Of a stretch of 42,325 nucleotides of DNA, positions 8,686-19,050 are shown piece by piece (positions within the stretch are counted from its first letter, which is position 1; every line of letters starts with the position of its first letter). The position numbers and the translations under genes were made by a program. The DNA lies in the NCBI RefSeq assembly GCF_029868855.1, contig NZ_JARWOV010000123.1, positions 1 to 42,325 of the forward strand. The letters run 5' to 3'. The notes below the pieces were generated by a model. The model saw only the letters and a program-made list of their open reading frames with translations, made no database searches and had not been told where the DNA came from. Source of the stretch: Nocardia carnea. Its GTDB lineage: Bacteria; Actinomycetota; Actinomycetes; Mycobacteriales; Mycobacteriaceae.

Positions 8686-8749
8686 GGGGGAAGGATCCCT
8701 TTCCTCGGATACCGCGCGCAGGGCGGTGAACGTACTACGGCGGACACGG

Positions 8750-9568
8750 TCAGCGAACGGTCAACTGACCACCGTCGACATTCCAGGATTGGCCGGTGAC
8801 CCAGCCGGCCTGTTCGCTGGCGAGAAACAGCACCGCCCAGGCGACTTCGTGCGCCTCCCCGACCCGCTGCAACGGCAGGTTCGCCTCGACGTAGCTCTGC
8901 CACGCCTGCGCCGGCAGATCGTCGAGCCGGCTGGTTCCGGTCACCCCCGGACAGACCGCGTTCACCCGGATCCCGGCAGGACCCAGTTCTTTCGCCATCG
9001 ACGAGGTCAATGCCTGCACACCTGCTTTGGACGCGGCGTAGGCGGCGGTGTTCGCACCACCCAATTTCCCGGCGATCGAGGAGATATTGACGATACTGCC
9101 GCCCGCACCGCGCTCGACCATGGCGCGAGCGAACGCGCGGCTCACCAGAAACGTCCCCCGCAGGTTGACCCGCATCACCGCATCCCACGCCTCGGTGGGC
9201 AACTCGAGCACCGGAACCCGGTCCCCGGCGCGGGCGGCGGCGGCATTGTTCACGACGATATCGACGCGCCCGTATTCGTCCAGCACCTGCCGCACCAGGG
9301 CATCCACCGCCTGTTCTTCGGCGATATCGCAGACCACCGCGCCGGCGCGCCGCCCCAGTGCGCGGATCTCGTCGGCGACCGAGTCGATATCACGCCAGCC
9401 GCCGGCGCGTTCTTCTTCGGTGTACCGCTGCGGGGTGCGGCCGGTGCCCGTGACGATGACATCGCAACCGGCCCGGGCCAGCGCCCGCGCGGTCTCCCGG
9501 CCGATGGATCGCATCCGCCCGGCTCCGGTGACCACGGCCACCTTCCCCTCGAACCCGGTGAGCTGCAT
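8750..9568 (-). CDS. short-chain dehydrogenase/reductase
   Basis: Classical SDR of 272 residues, probably oxidising or reducing an alcohol/ketone with NAD(P). I choose ATG 9568 (MQLTGFEGKVAVVTGAG), preceded by GAAAGGG; the longer frame runs through the operator. The cofactor motif is slightly expanded, TGAGRMRSIGRETA. NNAAAA, the serine in NISSIAGK and the catalytic YAASK (about residue 175) are all present, as are the PG motif ('VNAVCPGV') and a C-terminal WNVDGGQLTV. It heads the pair with the acyl-CoA synthetase and has its own putative operator at 9640-9657, about 70 bases upstream. Confidence 0.92.
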   Translation of the reverse strand: MQLTGFEGKVAVVTGAGRMRSIGRETARALARAGCDVIVTGTGRTPQRYTEEERAGGWRDIDSVADEIRALGRRAGAVVCDIAEEQAVDALVRQVLDEYGRVDIVVNNAAAARAGDRVPVLELPTEAWDAVMRVNLRGTFLVSRAFARAMVERGAGGSIVNISSIAGKLGGANTAAYAASKAGVQALTSSMAKELGPAGIRVNAVCPGVTGTSRLDDLPAQAWQSYVEANLPLQRVGEAHEVAWAVLFLASEQAGWVTGQSWNVDGGQLTVR

Positions 9569-9639
9569 CGTGTCGGACCCTTTCGATGAAGATGCTGCCC
9601 TCGCGATCGACAAGGACTGCTGAAACGCGATTCTATCCA

Positions 9640-9657
9640 ACCAAGCACTTGTTTGGT
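9640..9657. promoter_or_regulatory. KstR2-like palindromic operator before the SDR-synthetase genes
   Basis: ACCAAGCACTTGTTTGGT is an almost symmetrical 18-mer. Its first 14 bases fit the consensus AnCAAGnnCTTGnT, which I recall for the TetR-family repressor KstR2 of the cholesterol ring-catabolism regulon. It lies about 70 bases upstream of the SDR start and about 57 bases after the end of the aldolase-like gene, so it should control the SDR-synthetase pair. The CCAAGCA core recurs at 5019-5084. The symmetry is seen directly; the KstR2 link is inference. Confidence 0.55.
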
Positions 9658-9714
9658 AGTCGCTACGGAGGAGCGCCTCCGTTTCACCTCAGGATGCGCC
9701 GGGGCCGCGCGCAA

Positions 9715-10470
9715 TCACCCCCGCAGCGACAGGATCTGCTGTTCGAGCTCCGGATCGTCACGTAGTTCCGCCCGCACCGCGGCCTCCCAGAATCCGTGGA
9801 ACCCGTTCCCGTCGCTGCGGCGTTGCCGGTCGACCCACCAATCGGGCAGCGCGGATTTCTCCGGCCCGCCGGCCGCCCGCACCATCCACGCGTTCTTCGC
9901 CCGCTGCTCCAGCGCCACCGCCCGCAGGAACACCGCCCGCGCGGTACTGCCGATCACCAGCACGCCGTGCCCACCGAGCAGCGCCAGATCGGCATCACCC
10001 ACCGCGGCGATGGCCGCGGTGGCAGCTTGGGCGCTGTTCACCGCACCGGCGTACTCGTCGACCAGTACCAGCTCGCCGCCGCCGAGACTCGAACTCTGGT
10101 CGTAGGCCGGTGGCACCTCCCCGAGATCGCCCCAGATGGTCCCGAATTCGGGATGGTTGTGCACCACGAACTGCACATCGGGGCGTGCGCGGTGCAGGGC
10201 GAGATGCAGCGGAATACCCAGCGGCACCGGCCAGTCTCCCTCGAGCACGACGCCGTCCAGATCGATGCGGAGCACATCGCCTGGGCCGAACTCCTGCCAG
10301 GTCAGCAGCCACGGATTGCACAGCAGCGTGCCGTCACCCATGTTCCGGGTGATATGGCCGGCCAGATGGTCGCGATATCCCTCGCGCCACAGGGCTCGCG
10401 CCAGCAGCACGATCTCCTCGGCCGGGGTCAGCTCGGGAACGAGCCGGTCGGCGCTCGGGCGAAAACCCAT
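9715..10470 (-). CDS. class II aldolase/adducin-family protein
   Basis: Zinc-dependent aldolase/adducin fold, 251 residues. Metal ligands H104 and H106 lie in FVVHNHPEF and H168 in GGHGV; RNMGDGTLLCNP is the substrate/phosphate-side loop. In sugar aldolases such as FucA a glutamate stands four residues before the histidine of the following helix. Here the corresponding stretch reads VPLGIPLHL, with glycine at that place, so retro-aldol chemistry may be altered. Many actinobacterial homologues share this form and may be decarboxylases or dehydratases. The start at 10470 is preceded by GAGGAGG. It lies 10 bases after the amidohydrolase stop and is clearly co-transcribed with it. Confidence 0.87.
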   Translation of the reverse strand: MGFRPSADRLVPELTPAEEIVLLARALWREGYRDHLAGHITRNMGDGTLLCNPWLLTWQEFGPGDVLRIDLDGVVLEGDWPVPLGIPLHLALHRARPDVQFVVHNHPEFGTIWGDLGEVPPAYDQSSSLGGGELVLVDEYAGAVNSAQAATAAIAAVGDADLALLGGHGVLVIGSTARAVFLRAVALEQRAKNAWMVRAAGGPEKSALPDWWVDRQRRSDGNGFHGFWEAAVRAELRDDPELEQQILSLRG

Positions 10471-10480
10471 CCGGGCCTCC

Positions 10481-11686
10481 TCAGTCCCGGGGCAGCACGG
10501 TATCGGGCAGCGGATGGCGGTAGAGCTTCGCCGCGTTCTCGCTGCACATCCTCCGGAGTTCGGGTGCCGGGATACCGGCCCAGTACCGCTCGATCACGTC
10601 CTGCGTATGCGGCCATGTCCCGTCACCGTGCGGGTAATCGGTTTCGAGCATGATGTGGTCCACACCGATCACTTCGCGCAGGGCGATCGTGGACGGATCG
10701 TCGAGTGTGCAGAACCAGAAATTGCGGCGCAGGATATCCGCCGGGCGTTCGTCCCAGCCCAGGCCGTAGCCGGAGCGGTCGATGATGTTGTTCAGGCGGT
10801 CGATCAGCATCGGGACCCAGCCGATACCGCCTTCGCTCATCGCGATTTTCAGCGTCGGATTATCCTTCGGGTATCCCGACCACAACCATTCACTGCATGC
10901 TCCGAGGGAGAGCTGGCCGAACATCGTGGCGCCCAGCTGAAGGCCGGGCGCACCCTGCGGATAGGCATACATTCCCGAACTGCCCACATGCAGCGATATC
11001 ACGGTGTCCGTCTCGACGCAGGCCCGGATGATCGGATCCCAGTACTCGCGCTCCCACAGCGACGGCAGCCCGATCGCATGGGGACGTTCGGGAAGAGTGA
11101 CCGAGGTGAAACCGCGGGCGGCGTTACGCTCGATCTCGGCGACCGCCTCTGTCGGATCGCCCAGATAGGTGATGCCCCCGGGGATCACGCGGGACGGGTA
11201 GGCGAGATACCACTCGTTGTACAACCAGTCGTTCCAGGCTCGTACGGCCGCCTTGCCGACTTCACGGTCGGCGGCGAAGGCGAACACCCGGCCGCAGAAA
11301 CCGGTGATCTGGGACGGGAAATTGAGCATCGCCCAGATTCCGCCGAGATCCATATCCTTCACCCGGGCGTGGATGTCGTAGCAGCCGGGACGCATCTGCT
11401 CGAAGCGGAACGGTTCGTATTTCACCGATTCCGAACGGCGGCCCGCCACCGCATTCATGCCCACCTGAGAGTAGGTCTTGCCTTCGAACTCCCAGACCTG
11501 GGCACCGTCCGCCGTCTCCCGGATCCGCGGACCGCGATCCCGGAGGGCGGCCGGCATCCAGGTGTCGAAGAGGTGCGGGGGTTCGACGACATGATCGTCC
11601 ACCGAGATCACGGTGTAGCGGATATCCGCGGGTTCGGGTTCGGGATCGAACAATTCGGGATCGAGTTGCTGCTGCGGTGCTGTCAC
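10481..11686 (-). CDS. amidohydrolase-family protein (ACMSD-like)
   Basis: TIM-barrel amidohydrolase of the amidohydrolase_2 group, 401 residues. The N-terminal signature ISVDDHVVEPPHLFDTWMP is characteristic of a large actinobacterial subfamily. Later metal or active-site elements are VISLHVGSSG, with its barrel histidine, and MLETDYPHGDGTWP, with the last-strand aspartate. Members act as decarboxylases or hydrolases on aromatic or heterocyclic acids. It is the first gene of the leftward operon and is transcribed away from the IclR regulator across 104 bases containing a palindrome. Family assignment is firm; the substrate is unknown. Confidence 0.9.
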   Translation of the reverse strand: MTAPQQQLDPELFDPEPEPADIRYTVISVDDHVVEPPHLFDTWMPAALRDRGPRIRETADGAQVWEFEGKTYSQVGMNAVAGRRSESVKYEPFRFEQMRPGCYDIHARVKDMDLGGIWAMLNFPSQITGFCGRVFAFAADREVGKAAVRAWNDWLYNEWYLAYPSRVIPGGITYLGDPTEAVAEIERNAARGFTSVTLPERPHAIGLPSLWEREYWDPIIRACVETDTVISLHVGSSGMYAYPQGAPGLQLGATMFGQLSLGACSEWLWSGYPKDNPTLKIAMSEGGIGWVPMLIDRLNNIIDRSGYGLGWDERPADILRRNFWFCTLDDPSTIALREVIGVDHIMLETDYPHGDGTWPHTQDVIERYWAGIPAPELRRMCSENAAKLYRHPLPDTVLPRD

Positions 11687-11742
11687 GGCGTCTCCTCCAC
11701 ACAGCGGTGCGCTACCGGAAACGGCCCCACACCTTGTATAGA

Positions 11743-11759
11743 GTATCGTTATGCGATAC
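11743..11759. promoter_or_regulatory. palindromic operator between the amidohydrolase and IclR genes
   Basis: GTATCG and CGATAC form perfect 6-bp arms around TTATG, followed at 11763-11779 by the related GATATC...GATAC half-sites. It lies in the short AT-rich gap between divergent genes, where an IclR regulator normally binds to control itself and its target operon. The symmetry is directly visible; the protein-site match is inferred from position. Confidence 0.55.
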
Positions 11760-11790
11760 CCTGATATCTCTTATTGATACCAAGGTAGGG

Positions 11791-12528
11791 GTGATCCATA
11801 TTCCGGTCAAGACTCTGAGTGGCCTGCTGCGCGGCCTGCAGGTGGTCGAAACGATTGCCGCGAGCCAGCCCGTCGGGCTGACCGAGCTGTGCCGGGTACT
11901 CGGGGAAGACAAGAGTGCGATGCAGCGCGTCCTCGCGACCCTCCACCAAGCCGGATGGATCCGGCCGCTTCCCGATGCCCCGCCACGGTGGGAACTCTCG
12001 GCGAAAATCGTCACGATGGCGGGGCAGGCCCACAGCGCATCCTCGCTGCTCGCCCGCGCGCGTCCCGTGCTGGCCGCCCTGCGCGATACCACCGGAGAAA
12101 CCACCCACCTCGCGCTCCTGGAAGGCGGGAAGCTCGTGGTCGCGACCGTCGCGGACGGCACCCATACGGTGCGCACCGCACTACCGATCGGCCAGGTCCA
12201 CCCGCCGGAGACGAGTGCCGCCGGACGTGCGATCTTCGCGCACCTCACCCCCGCCGAACGCATCGAACGCGCCGAAACGGCCGATACGCTGCTCACCGCG
12301 GCGGAATACGACCGGATCCGGACCCGCGGCTGGTCGCTGTGCGAGGGCGCGGTACAGCACGGTTCGACCAGTATCGGCGCGGCCATCTTCGATATCACCG
12401 GATCCCCCCGGGGCGCGATCGTGGTGAGCGCGCCCGACACCCGGCTCACACCGGACCGGTACACGCGGACAGGAGAGCTCGTCCGCGACGCCGCACGCCG
12501 GTTGAGCGGCTCGGCCGAGGAGGAGTAG
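11791..12528 (+). CDS. IclR-family transcriptional regulator
   Basis: About 245 residues. The frame is open further upstream, but the region before 11791 contains the palindrome and reads poorly; GTG 11791 (VIHIPVKTLSGLLRGLQVVE), with AAGG just before it, fits the family's start. The N-terminal winged helix includes VGLTELCRVLGEDKSAMQRV and LATLHQAGWI. The C-terminal effector domain includes LARARPVLAALRDTTGETTHLALLEGGK, the conserved ETSAAGRAIFA near-motif, and an end region with GAAIFDITGSPRGAIVV. IclR proteins typically sense an aromatic or carboxylic acid and act on the divergent operon, here the amidohydrolase and aldolase-like genes. Confidence 0.9.
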   Translation: MIHIPVKTLSGLLRGLQVVETIAASQPVGLTELCRVLGEDKSAMQRVLATLHQAGWIRPLPDAPPRWELSAKIVTMAGQAHSASSLLARARPVLAALRDTTGETTHLALLEGGKLVVATVADGTHTVRTALPIGQVHPPETSAAGRAIFAHLTPAERIERAETADTLLTAAEYDRIRTRGWSLCEGAVQHGSTSIGAAIFDITGSPRGAIVVSAPDTRLTPDRYTRTGELVRDAARRLSGSAEEE

Positions 12529-12781
12529 CCGAAGCGACACCGCCGACCGGCTTCGATGACGATCCGGCGGCGTAATTCGGCCGCGACGCGCGCGGTACCG
12601 TGCCTGCTTCGAACACCGTGGTCGACGGGGTCCGCTCGCCGACCACCAGCGGCGCCACAGTGGCCAGGTCACCGACGGGATCGGACCCGGCCACGCCGAC
12701 CGCGCTGCCGGGCGCCGACCACCGGCAGCGTTAGGCTCGGGCGGCTGGGCTCGTGTCGGCGACAACCTCTCGGAGGCGGCT

Positions 12782-14371
12782 GTGCACAGACGTCGGTTGA
12801 CGGCTCTCGGGGCCGCGGTGACGACCCTCGCCGCGCTGGCCACCGGATGCGGCATCGAGGAACCGGTGCCCGGCGCCACCACGAGCACGAGCGCGGCGCC
12901 CCCGCAACCCGCCCGCGCGCCCGGGATCGCCATACCGGACGGACGGGTGGAACATATCGTCGACCGAGTGGATCAACGGGCGCAGGAATTGCTGCGTGAG
13001 ACCGGTATCCCGGGCATGGCGGTCGCCATCGTCGCCGCCGGCAAGGTCGTATACCAGGAGGGTTTCGGGGTCCGCGAGGCCGGCACCGAGCAGGAGGTGG
13101 GGCCCGATACCGTGTTCCAGCTGGCCTCGATGTCGAAACCGATCGGGGCGAGTGTGGTGGCCCGCGAGGTCGCCGCCGGGCCGGTCGACTGGGATACACC
13201 GATGCGGCAGCTCGCGCCCTGGTTCGCGCTGAGCGACCCGTATGTCAGCGATAACGCGACCGTCGGTGACCTGTTCGCGCACCGGTCCGGGCTGCCCGAT
13301 CATGCCGGGGACAAGCTCGAAGACCTCGGATTCGACCGGGCACAGGTGCTGGAGCGGTTGCGGCTGCTGCCGCTGGGACCGTTCCGGAACTCCTACGACT
13401 ATACGAACTTCGGGCTGACGGCGGCGGCCACCGCGGTCGCGGAGGCGGCCCGCACGGACTGGTCCGACCTGTCGGAACGCGCCATCTACGAACCATTGGG
13501 AATGACGGCGACCAGCTCCCGCTACGCCGATTTCGCGGCCGCCGCCGACCGTGCGGTCGGGCACACCCGCGTAGGCGAGGACTACCGGCGCACCGAACCT
13601 CCGCGACAGCCGGACGCGCAGTCGCCGGCGGGCGGTGTCAGCTCGTCGGTGGCGGACGTGGCGCGCTGGATGACGATGGTCCTCGAGGACGGTTCGTACA
13701 AGGGCCGGGAGGTGGTGGCGCCGGATGCGTTGCTGCCCGCGCTGTCCCCACAGGCCGTTTCGTCGCCACCGGCGACTCCGGACTCACGGGCCGGTATGTA
13801 CGGGTTCGGCTTCAATGTCGGCACGTCGGCGGCGGGCCGGGTAGTGCTGAGCCATTCCGGGGCGTTCAACGCGGGCGCGGCGACAGCATTCACGTTGATC
13901 CCGTCGGCGAATGTGGGGATCGTGACGCTGACGAACGCCGCGCCGATCGGAGTGCCGGAGACGTTGAACGCCGAATTCGCCGATCTGGTGCAGTTCGGCG
14001 AAGTGCGGGAGGACTGGTGGGGCCTGTATCAGGAGGCCTTCGCCGAGATCGAGGGGCCCACCGGTGAGCTGGTGGGTAAGGATCCACCGCCGAATCCGGC
14101 ACCCGCGGCGCCGCTCGACGATTACGCGGGGGTCTACGGAAACGACTATTTCGGTCCGGCGGAGGTCGCGGTGGACGGTGACCGGTTGCTGCTCACCCTG
14201 GGCCCGGCGAAGGTGACCGTCCCGCTGCGGCACTGGGACGGCGATACCTTCGTCTTCACCCCCACCGGGGAGGCCGCGAACCCGGGAACGGTGTCGCAGG
14301 CACGATTCGACGGCGACCGATTGTGGTTGGAGTTCTACGACTCCGACGGATTCGGCACTTTCGTCCGCTGA
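12782..14371 (+). CDS. serine hydrolase lipoprotein of the class C beta-lactamase family
   Basis: Exported serine hydrolase, 529 residues, GTG start at 12782. The signal peptide ends in lipobox LATGC (cysteine 23), followed by a Thr/Ser/Ala-rich linker. The beta-lactamase/DD-peptidase domain has the nucleophile motif S116-M-S-K119 and the second motif Y207-T-N209. A likely third element is the HSGAF stretch of the 'VVLSHSGAFNAG' region. The last ~100 residues form a separate beta-rich domain (DDYAGVYGNDYFGPAEVAVD onwards, ending FGTFV), as in the DUF3471-type C-terminal domains of such hydrolases. This architecture is more typical of esterases and D-amino-acid-type hydrolases than of true antibiotic-resistance enzymes. 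It is monocistronic, closed by a strong hairpin. Confidence 0.9.
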   Translation: MHRRRLTALGAAVTTLAALATGCGIEEPVPGATTSTSAAPPQPARAPGIAIPDGRVEHIVDRVDQRAQELLRETGIPGMAVAIVAAGKVVYQEGFGVREAGTEQEVGPDTVFQLASMSKPIGASVVAREVAAGPVDWDTPMRQLAPWFALSDPYVSDNATVGDLFAHRSGLPDHAGDKLEDLGFDRAQVLERLRLLPLGPFRNSYDYTNFGLTAAATAVAEAARTDWSDLSERAIYEPLGMTATSSRYADFAAAADRAVGHTRVGEDYRRTEPPRQPDAQSPAGGVSSSVADVARWMTMVLEDGSYKGREVVAPDALLPALSPQAVSSPPATPDSRAGMYGFGFNVGTSAAGRVVLSHSGAFNAGAATAFTLIPSANVGIVTLTNAAPIGVPETLNAEFADLVQFGEVREDWWGLYQEAFAEIEGPTGELVGKDPPPNPAPAAPLDDYAGVYGNDYFGPAEVAVDGDRLLLTLGPAKVTVPLRHWDGDTFVFTPTGEAANPGTVSQARFDGDRLWLEFYDSDGFGTFVR

Positions 14372-14392
14372 GCGGTGAACAACGCGCTGACC

Positions 14393-14425
14393 GGTCACCG
14401 GCGGCACAGCATTCCGCCGGTGACC
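14393..14425. terminator. strong bidirectional hairpin terminator
   Basis: Perfect 12-bp inverted repeat: GGTCACCGGCGG at 14393-14404 and its complement at 14414-14425, with a 9-base loop. It sits exactly between the convergent serine hydrolase (ends 14371) and UvrA-like (ends 14444) genes. There is no T-tract on either side. Confidence 0.75.
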
Positions 14426-14443
14426 GAGCACTCTTCCTGCCGG

Positions 14444-16834
<2,391 letters not shown>

Positions 16835-17102
16835 CTGGTCTCCTGGTCTCCCTCTGTTGCTCGGGCCGCCCACGCGGACCCCGCCGCCGTCGTCGTCCGG
16901 TCGATCCAACCAGAACGCGGTGACATCGTTCGGTGCGCCGGGCCGACGGGGCCCGCGGGGTCGCCGGGGCATTCCGGCGACCGCCCGGCGCACCCGCGAG
17001 GCGGGCGGCCGGACCCGCCGGGGATCCGGTGCCCACCCGCACGCATATCGAAGATTTCACTGCCGGCGCTACCACGCCGGAGTGGACACCGGGCCGGGAT
17101 AC

Positions 17103-17513
17103 TCAGCCGACCTGCTGGATGCGGACCATGTTTCCGGCGGGATCGCGCACGGCGCAGTCCCGGATACCGTACGGCTGATCGGTCGGTTCCTGGACGATTT
17201 CGACGTCACCGGCCTGGAGCCGGTCGAAGGTACCGTCGAGGTCCTCGGTGGCGAGGTTGATCCCGGCGTAGGTGCCTTTGGCCATCATCTCGCCGATGAT
17301 GCGGCGTTCGTCGTCGGTGATACCGGGATCCACGGCCGGCGGGGTGAGCACGATGGACGTACTGGGCTGATCGACGGGGCCCACGGTGATCCAGCGCAAC
17401 CCTTCGTAGCCGACATCTTTGCGTACCTCGAAGCCGAGGAGATCGCGGTAGAAGGCCAGCGCCGCGTCCGGGTCGTCGTGCGGGAGATAGCTGGAGTGGA
17501 TGGTGAGGTTCAT
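17103..17513 (-). CDS. VOC-family protein (glyoxalase/bleomycin-resistance fold)
   Basis: A 136-residue vicinal-oxygen-chelate protein. It starts MNLTIHSSYLPHDDPDAALAFYRDLLGF, the first beta-alpha-beta-beta-beta unit with a metal-type histidine, and ends with YGIRDCAVRDPAGNMVRIQQ, the second. Family functions include isomerases, dioxygenases and drug binding. Its start overlaps the end of the AraC-type regulator gene by four bases (ATGA), so the two are co-translated and the regulator presumably controls it. Such AraC-VOC pairs are common in actinobacteria; the ligand is unknown. Confidence 0.87.
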   Translation of the reverse strand: MNLTIHSSYLPHDDPDAALAFYRDLLGFEVRKDVGYEGLRWITVGPVDQPSTSIVLTPPAVDPGITDDERRIIGEMMAKGTYAGINLATEDLDGTFDRLQAGDVEIVQEPTDQPYGIRDCAVRDPAGNMVRIQQVG

Positions 17514-17968
17514 GACGACGACGCTAGCCGCGCCGCGGTGACCTGCGCTTCTCGATTCCTGATCGGTCTGGTCACCTGTTTGGCGACGCAGCTCGGCATC
17601 CCGGCCGCTTCACCGGAGGCCTGCTGCCGGTAGGTGCTGGGTGGTACGCCGACCAGTTCGGTGAAACGGGTGCTGAAAGTCCCCAGAGAAGAACAGCCCA
17701 CGGCGAAGCAGACCTCGGTGACGCTCATATCGCCGCGGCGCAGCAGAGCCTTGGCGCGTTCGATACGCCGGGTCATCAGGTAGCCGTAGGGGGATTCGCC
17801 GTAGGCGAGGCGGAATTGCCGGCTGAGGTGGCCGGCCGACATATTGACGCCGCGGGCGAGCGCGGCGACATCGAGGGGTTGCGCGAACTCGCGGTCCATC
17901 CGGTCGCGGACCCGCCGCAGCAGGACGAGGTCACGCAATCGAGGATCGGCGGCGGGTTTGCTGGTCAC
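17510..17968 (-). CDS. AraC-family transcriptional regulator
   Basis: DNA-binding domain of AraC/XylS type with no separate ligand domain; 152 residues if started at GTG 17968 (VTSKPAADPRLRDLVLLRRV), which matches the usual start of this compact family. A longer frame to 18070 is open but less protein-like. The two helix-turn-helices are ALARGVNMSAGHLSRQFRLA and TEVCFAVGCSSLGTFSTRFT, with the typical P-S-x-Y-R end. A tail of about 35 residues follows. No clear ribosome site precedes the chosen start, so the start is uncertain; the family is not. Confidence 0.85.
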   Translation of the reverse strand: MTSKPAADPRLRDLVLLRRVRDRMDREFAQPLDVAALARGVNMSAGHLSRQFRLAYGESPYGYLMTRRIERAKALLRRGDMSVTEVCFAVGCSSLGTFSTRFTELVGVPPSTYRQQASGEAAGMPSCVAKQVTRPIRNREAQVTAARLASSS

Positions 17969-18163
17969 CGGAGAAATCGTGCCACAGGCGAGACCGGTTG
18001 CCCAGTCACGGCAGGTCACGCCTGCCAGGTGCACATCGTGACCGCAGATGCGCTCGAGGGACCCCTCCACGCCGTCGACGTGTACGGCGGTCCGGCCTCC
18101 TCGCGAACCGGTGGATCGGTCTCCACGCGTGGCGTCCGCGGCCCCGGATGGTGCCGAGGAAGA

Positions 18164-18952
18164 TCAGAGCAGCCGAGGGGCCTGTCCGTCGGCGACACCC
18201 TTCTGGTCCGGCCGGATCTCGGAGCTCGATTCTCCCGGTTCTACCCGGGTGCGGCGGACGCGCCGGCTGCGCCGTGGCGGCCGGGCGCCCCGGAATGCTT
18301 CCGCCAGGCGAGTATGCGGCTGCCAGTCCAGCCCGTTGGGCAGACCCCAGCCGAACCGGACGGCGGCCAGGCGCAGCAGCAGCGAGCAGACGATGCCCAG
18401 CAAGATGCCGAGCGCCGGGGCTCCGAGATAGGTGCAGACGACCATGGTGCCGGCCACGACAGCGGCAACGGAGGCGTACAGGCCGTTGCCACCGAACACG
18501 GCGGGCACGCGGCGCAGCAGGACGTCGCGGGTGGCGCCGCCGCCGACGGCGGTGGTGATACCCAGCAGAATCGCGGGTAGCCAGCCGAGTCCGGCCGCGA
18601 GGGTTTTCTGTGCGCCGGTGACCGCCCAGAATCCGATGACGGCGGCGTCGAGGGCGGTGAACAGCCGATCCCAGGCGTGTTCGCTGAGATGGATGACGAA
18701 GGAGATGATCGTGCCGAGTACCGCGGTGGGCAGGTAGGCGTAGTCGGTGAGTGCGACCGGTGGGCCCTGCTGGAGCAGGGTGTCGCGGATGATGCCGCCG
18801 CCGAGCCCCGAGACGATGCCGACGACCAGGAAACCGAACAGATCCAGTCCTTCACTGCGGGACACCGCGCCGCCCAGCATCGCGCACGCCAGCACGCCCG
18901 CAAGATCCAGATACCGGGTGACCTGGTCGATGGTGTCGAGAGGTGCGGCCAC
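18164..18952 (-). CDS. TRIC-like/UPF0126 membrane protein (trimeric intracellular cation channel family)
   Basis: Integral membrane protein of 262 residues with about seven hydrophobic helices and two copies of the family motif: GLGGGIIRDTLL and AVGGGATRDVLL. These glycine-rich kinked helices line the pore in prokaryotic TRIC channels (potassium/cation permeable). The first helix begins LDLAGVLACAMLGGAVS. The last ~45 residues are a charged cytoplasmic tail with an arginine cluster (PPRRSRRVRRTR), which is variable in the family. It is transcribed alone, isolated on its upstream side by the hairpin at 18972-19008. Confidence 0.9.
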   Translation of the reverse strand: MAAPLDTIDQVTRYLDLAGVLACAMLGGAVSRSEGLDLFGFLVVGIVSGLGGGIIRDTLLQQGPPVALTDYAYLPTAVLGTIISFVIHLSEHAWDRLFTALDAAVIGFWAVTGAQKTLAAGLGWLPAILLGITTAVGGGATRDVLLRRVPAVFGGNGLYASVAAVVAGTMVVCTYLGAPALGILLGIVCSLLLRLAAVRFGWGLPNGLDWQPHTRLAEAFRGARPPRRSRRVRRTRVEPGESSSEIRPDQKGVADGQAPRLL

Positions 18953-18971
18953 GGCAGCAAGCTAACACGTG

Positions 18972-19008
18972 CGGCCGTGCCCTCCCCGCCGCAGGGAGGG
19001 CACGGCCG
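18972..19008. terminator. 15-bp hairpin terminator after the FMN reductase gene
   Basis: Perfect inverted repeat of 15 bp (CGGCCGTGCCCTCCC and its complement) around a 7-base loop. It begins 43 bases downstream of the minus-strand FMN reductase stop (19051) and ends just before the TRIC-like gene start. There is no T-tract. It is the longest perfect stem noted in the window. Confidence 0.75.
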
Positions 19009-19050
19009 GTGCACTGCGCGCTCCCGCGAACCCGCGGGATCGGGGCCCGG

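Noticed and set aside
12529..12781. Possible small gene or remnant on the minus strand (frame containing PLVVGERTPSTTVFEAGTVP)
   Set aside because: The stretch looks mildly protein-like but has no start with a ribosome site, breaks frame near 12730, and overlaps the end of the IclR gene. It could be a decayed remnant; not enough support.
12731..13564. 277-codon minus-strand frame opposite the serine hydrolase
   Set aside because: The plus strand carries the lipobox, SxxK and YxN motifs; the minus frame has none.
12782..14371. True class C beta-lactamase
   Set aside because: SxxK and YxN occur, but the length, lipoprotein signal and C-terminal beta domain fit esterase/DD-peptidase-like hydrolases better; no AmpR-type regulator is adjacent.
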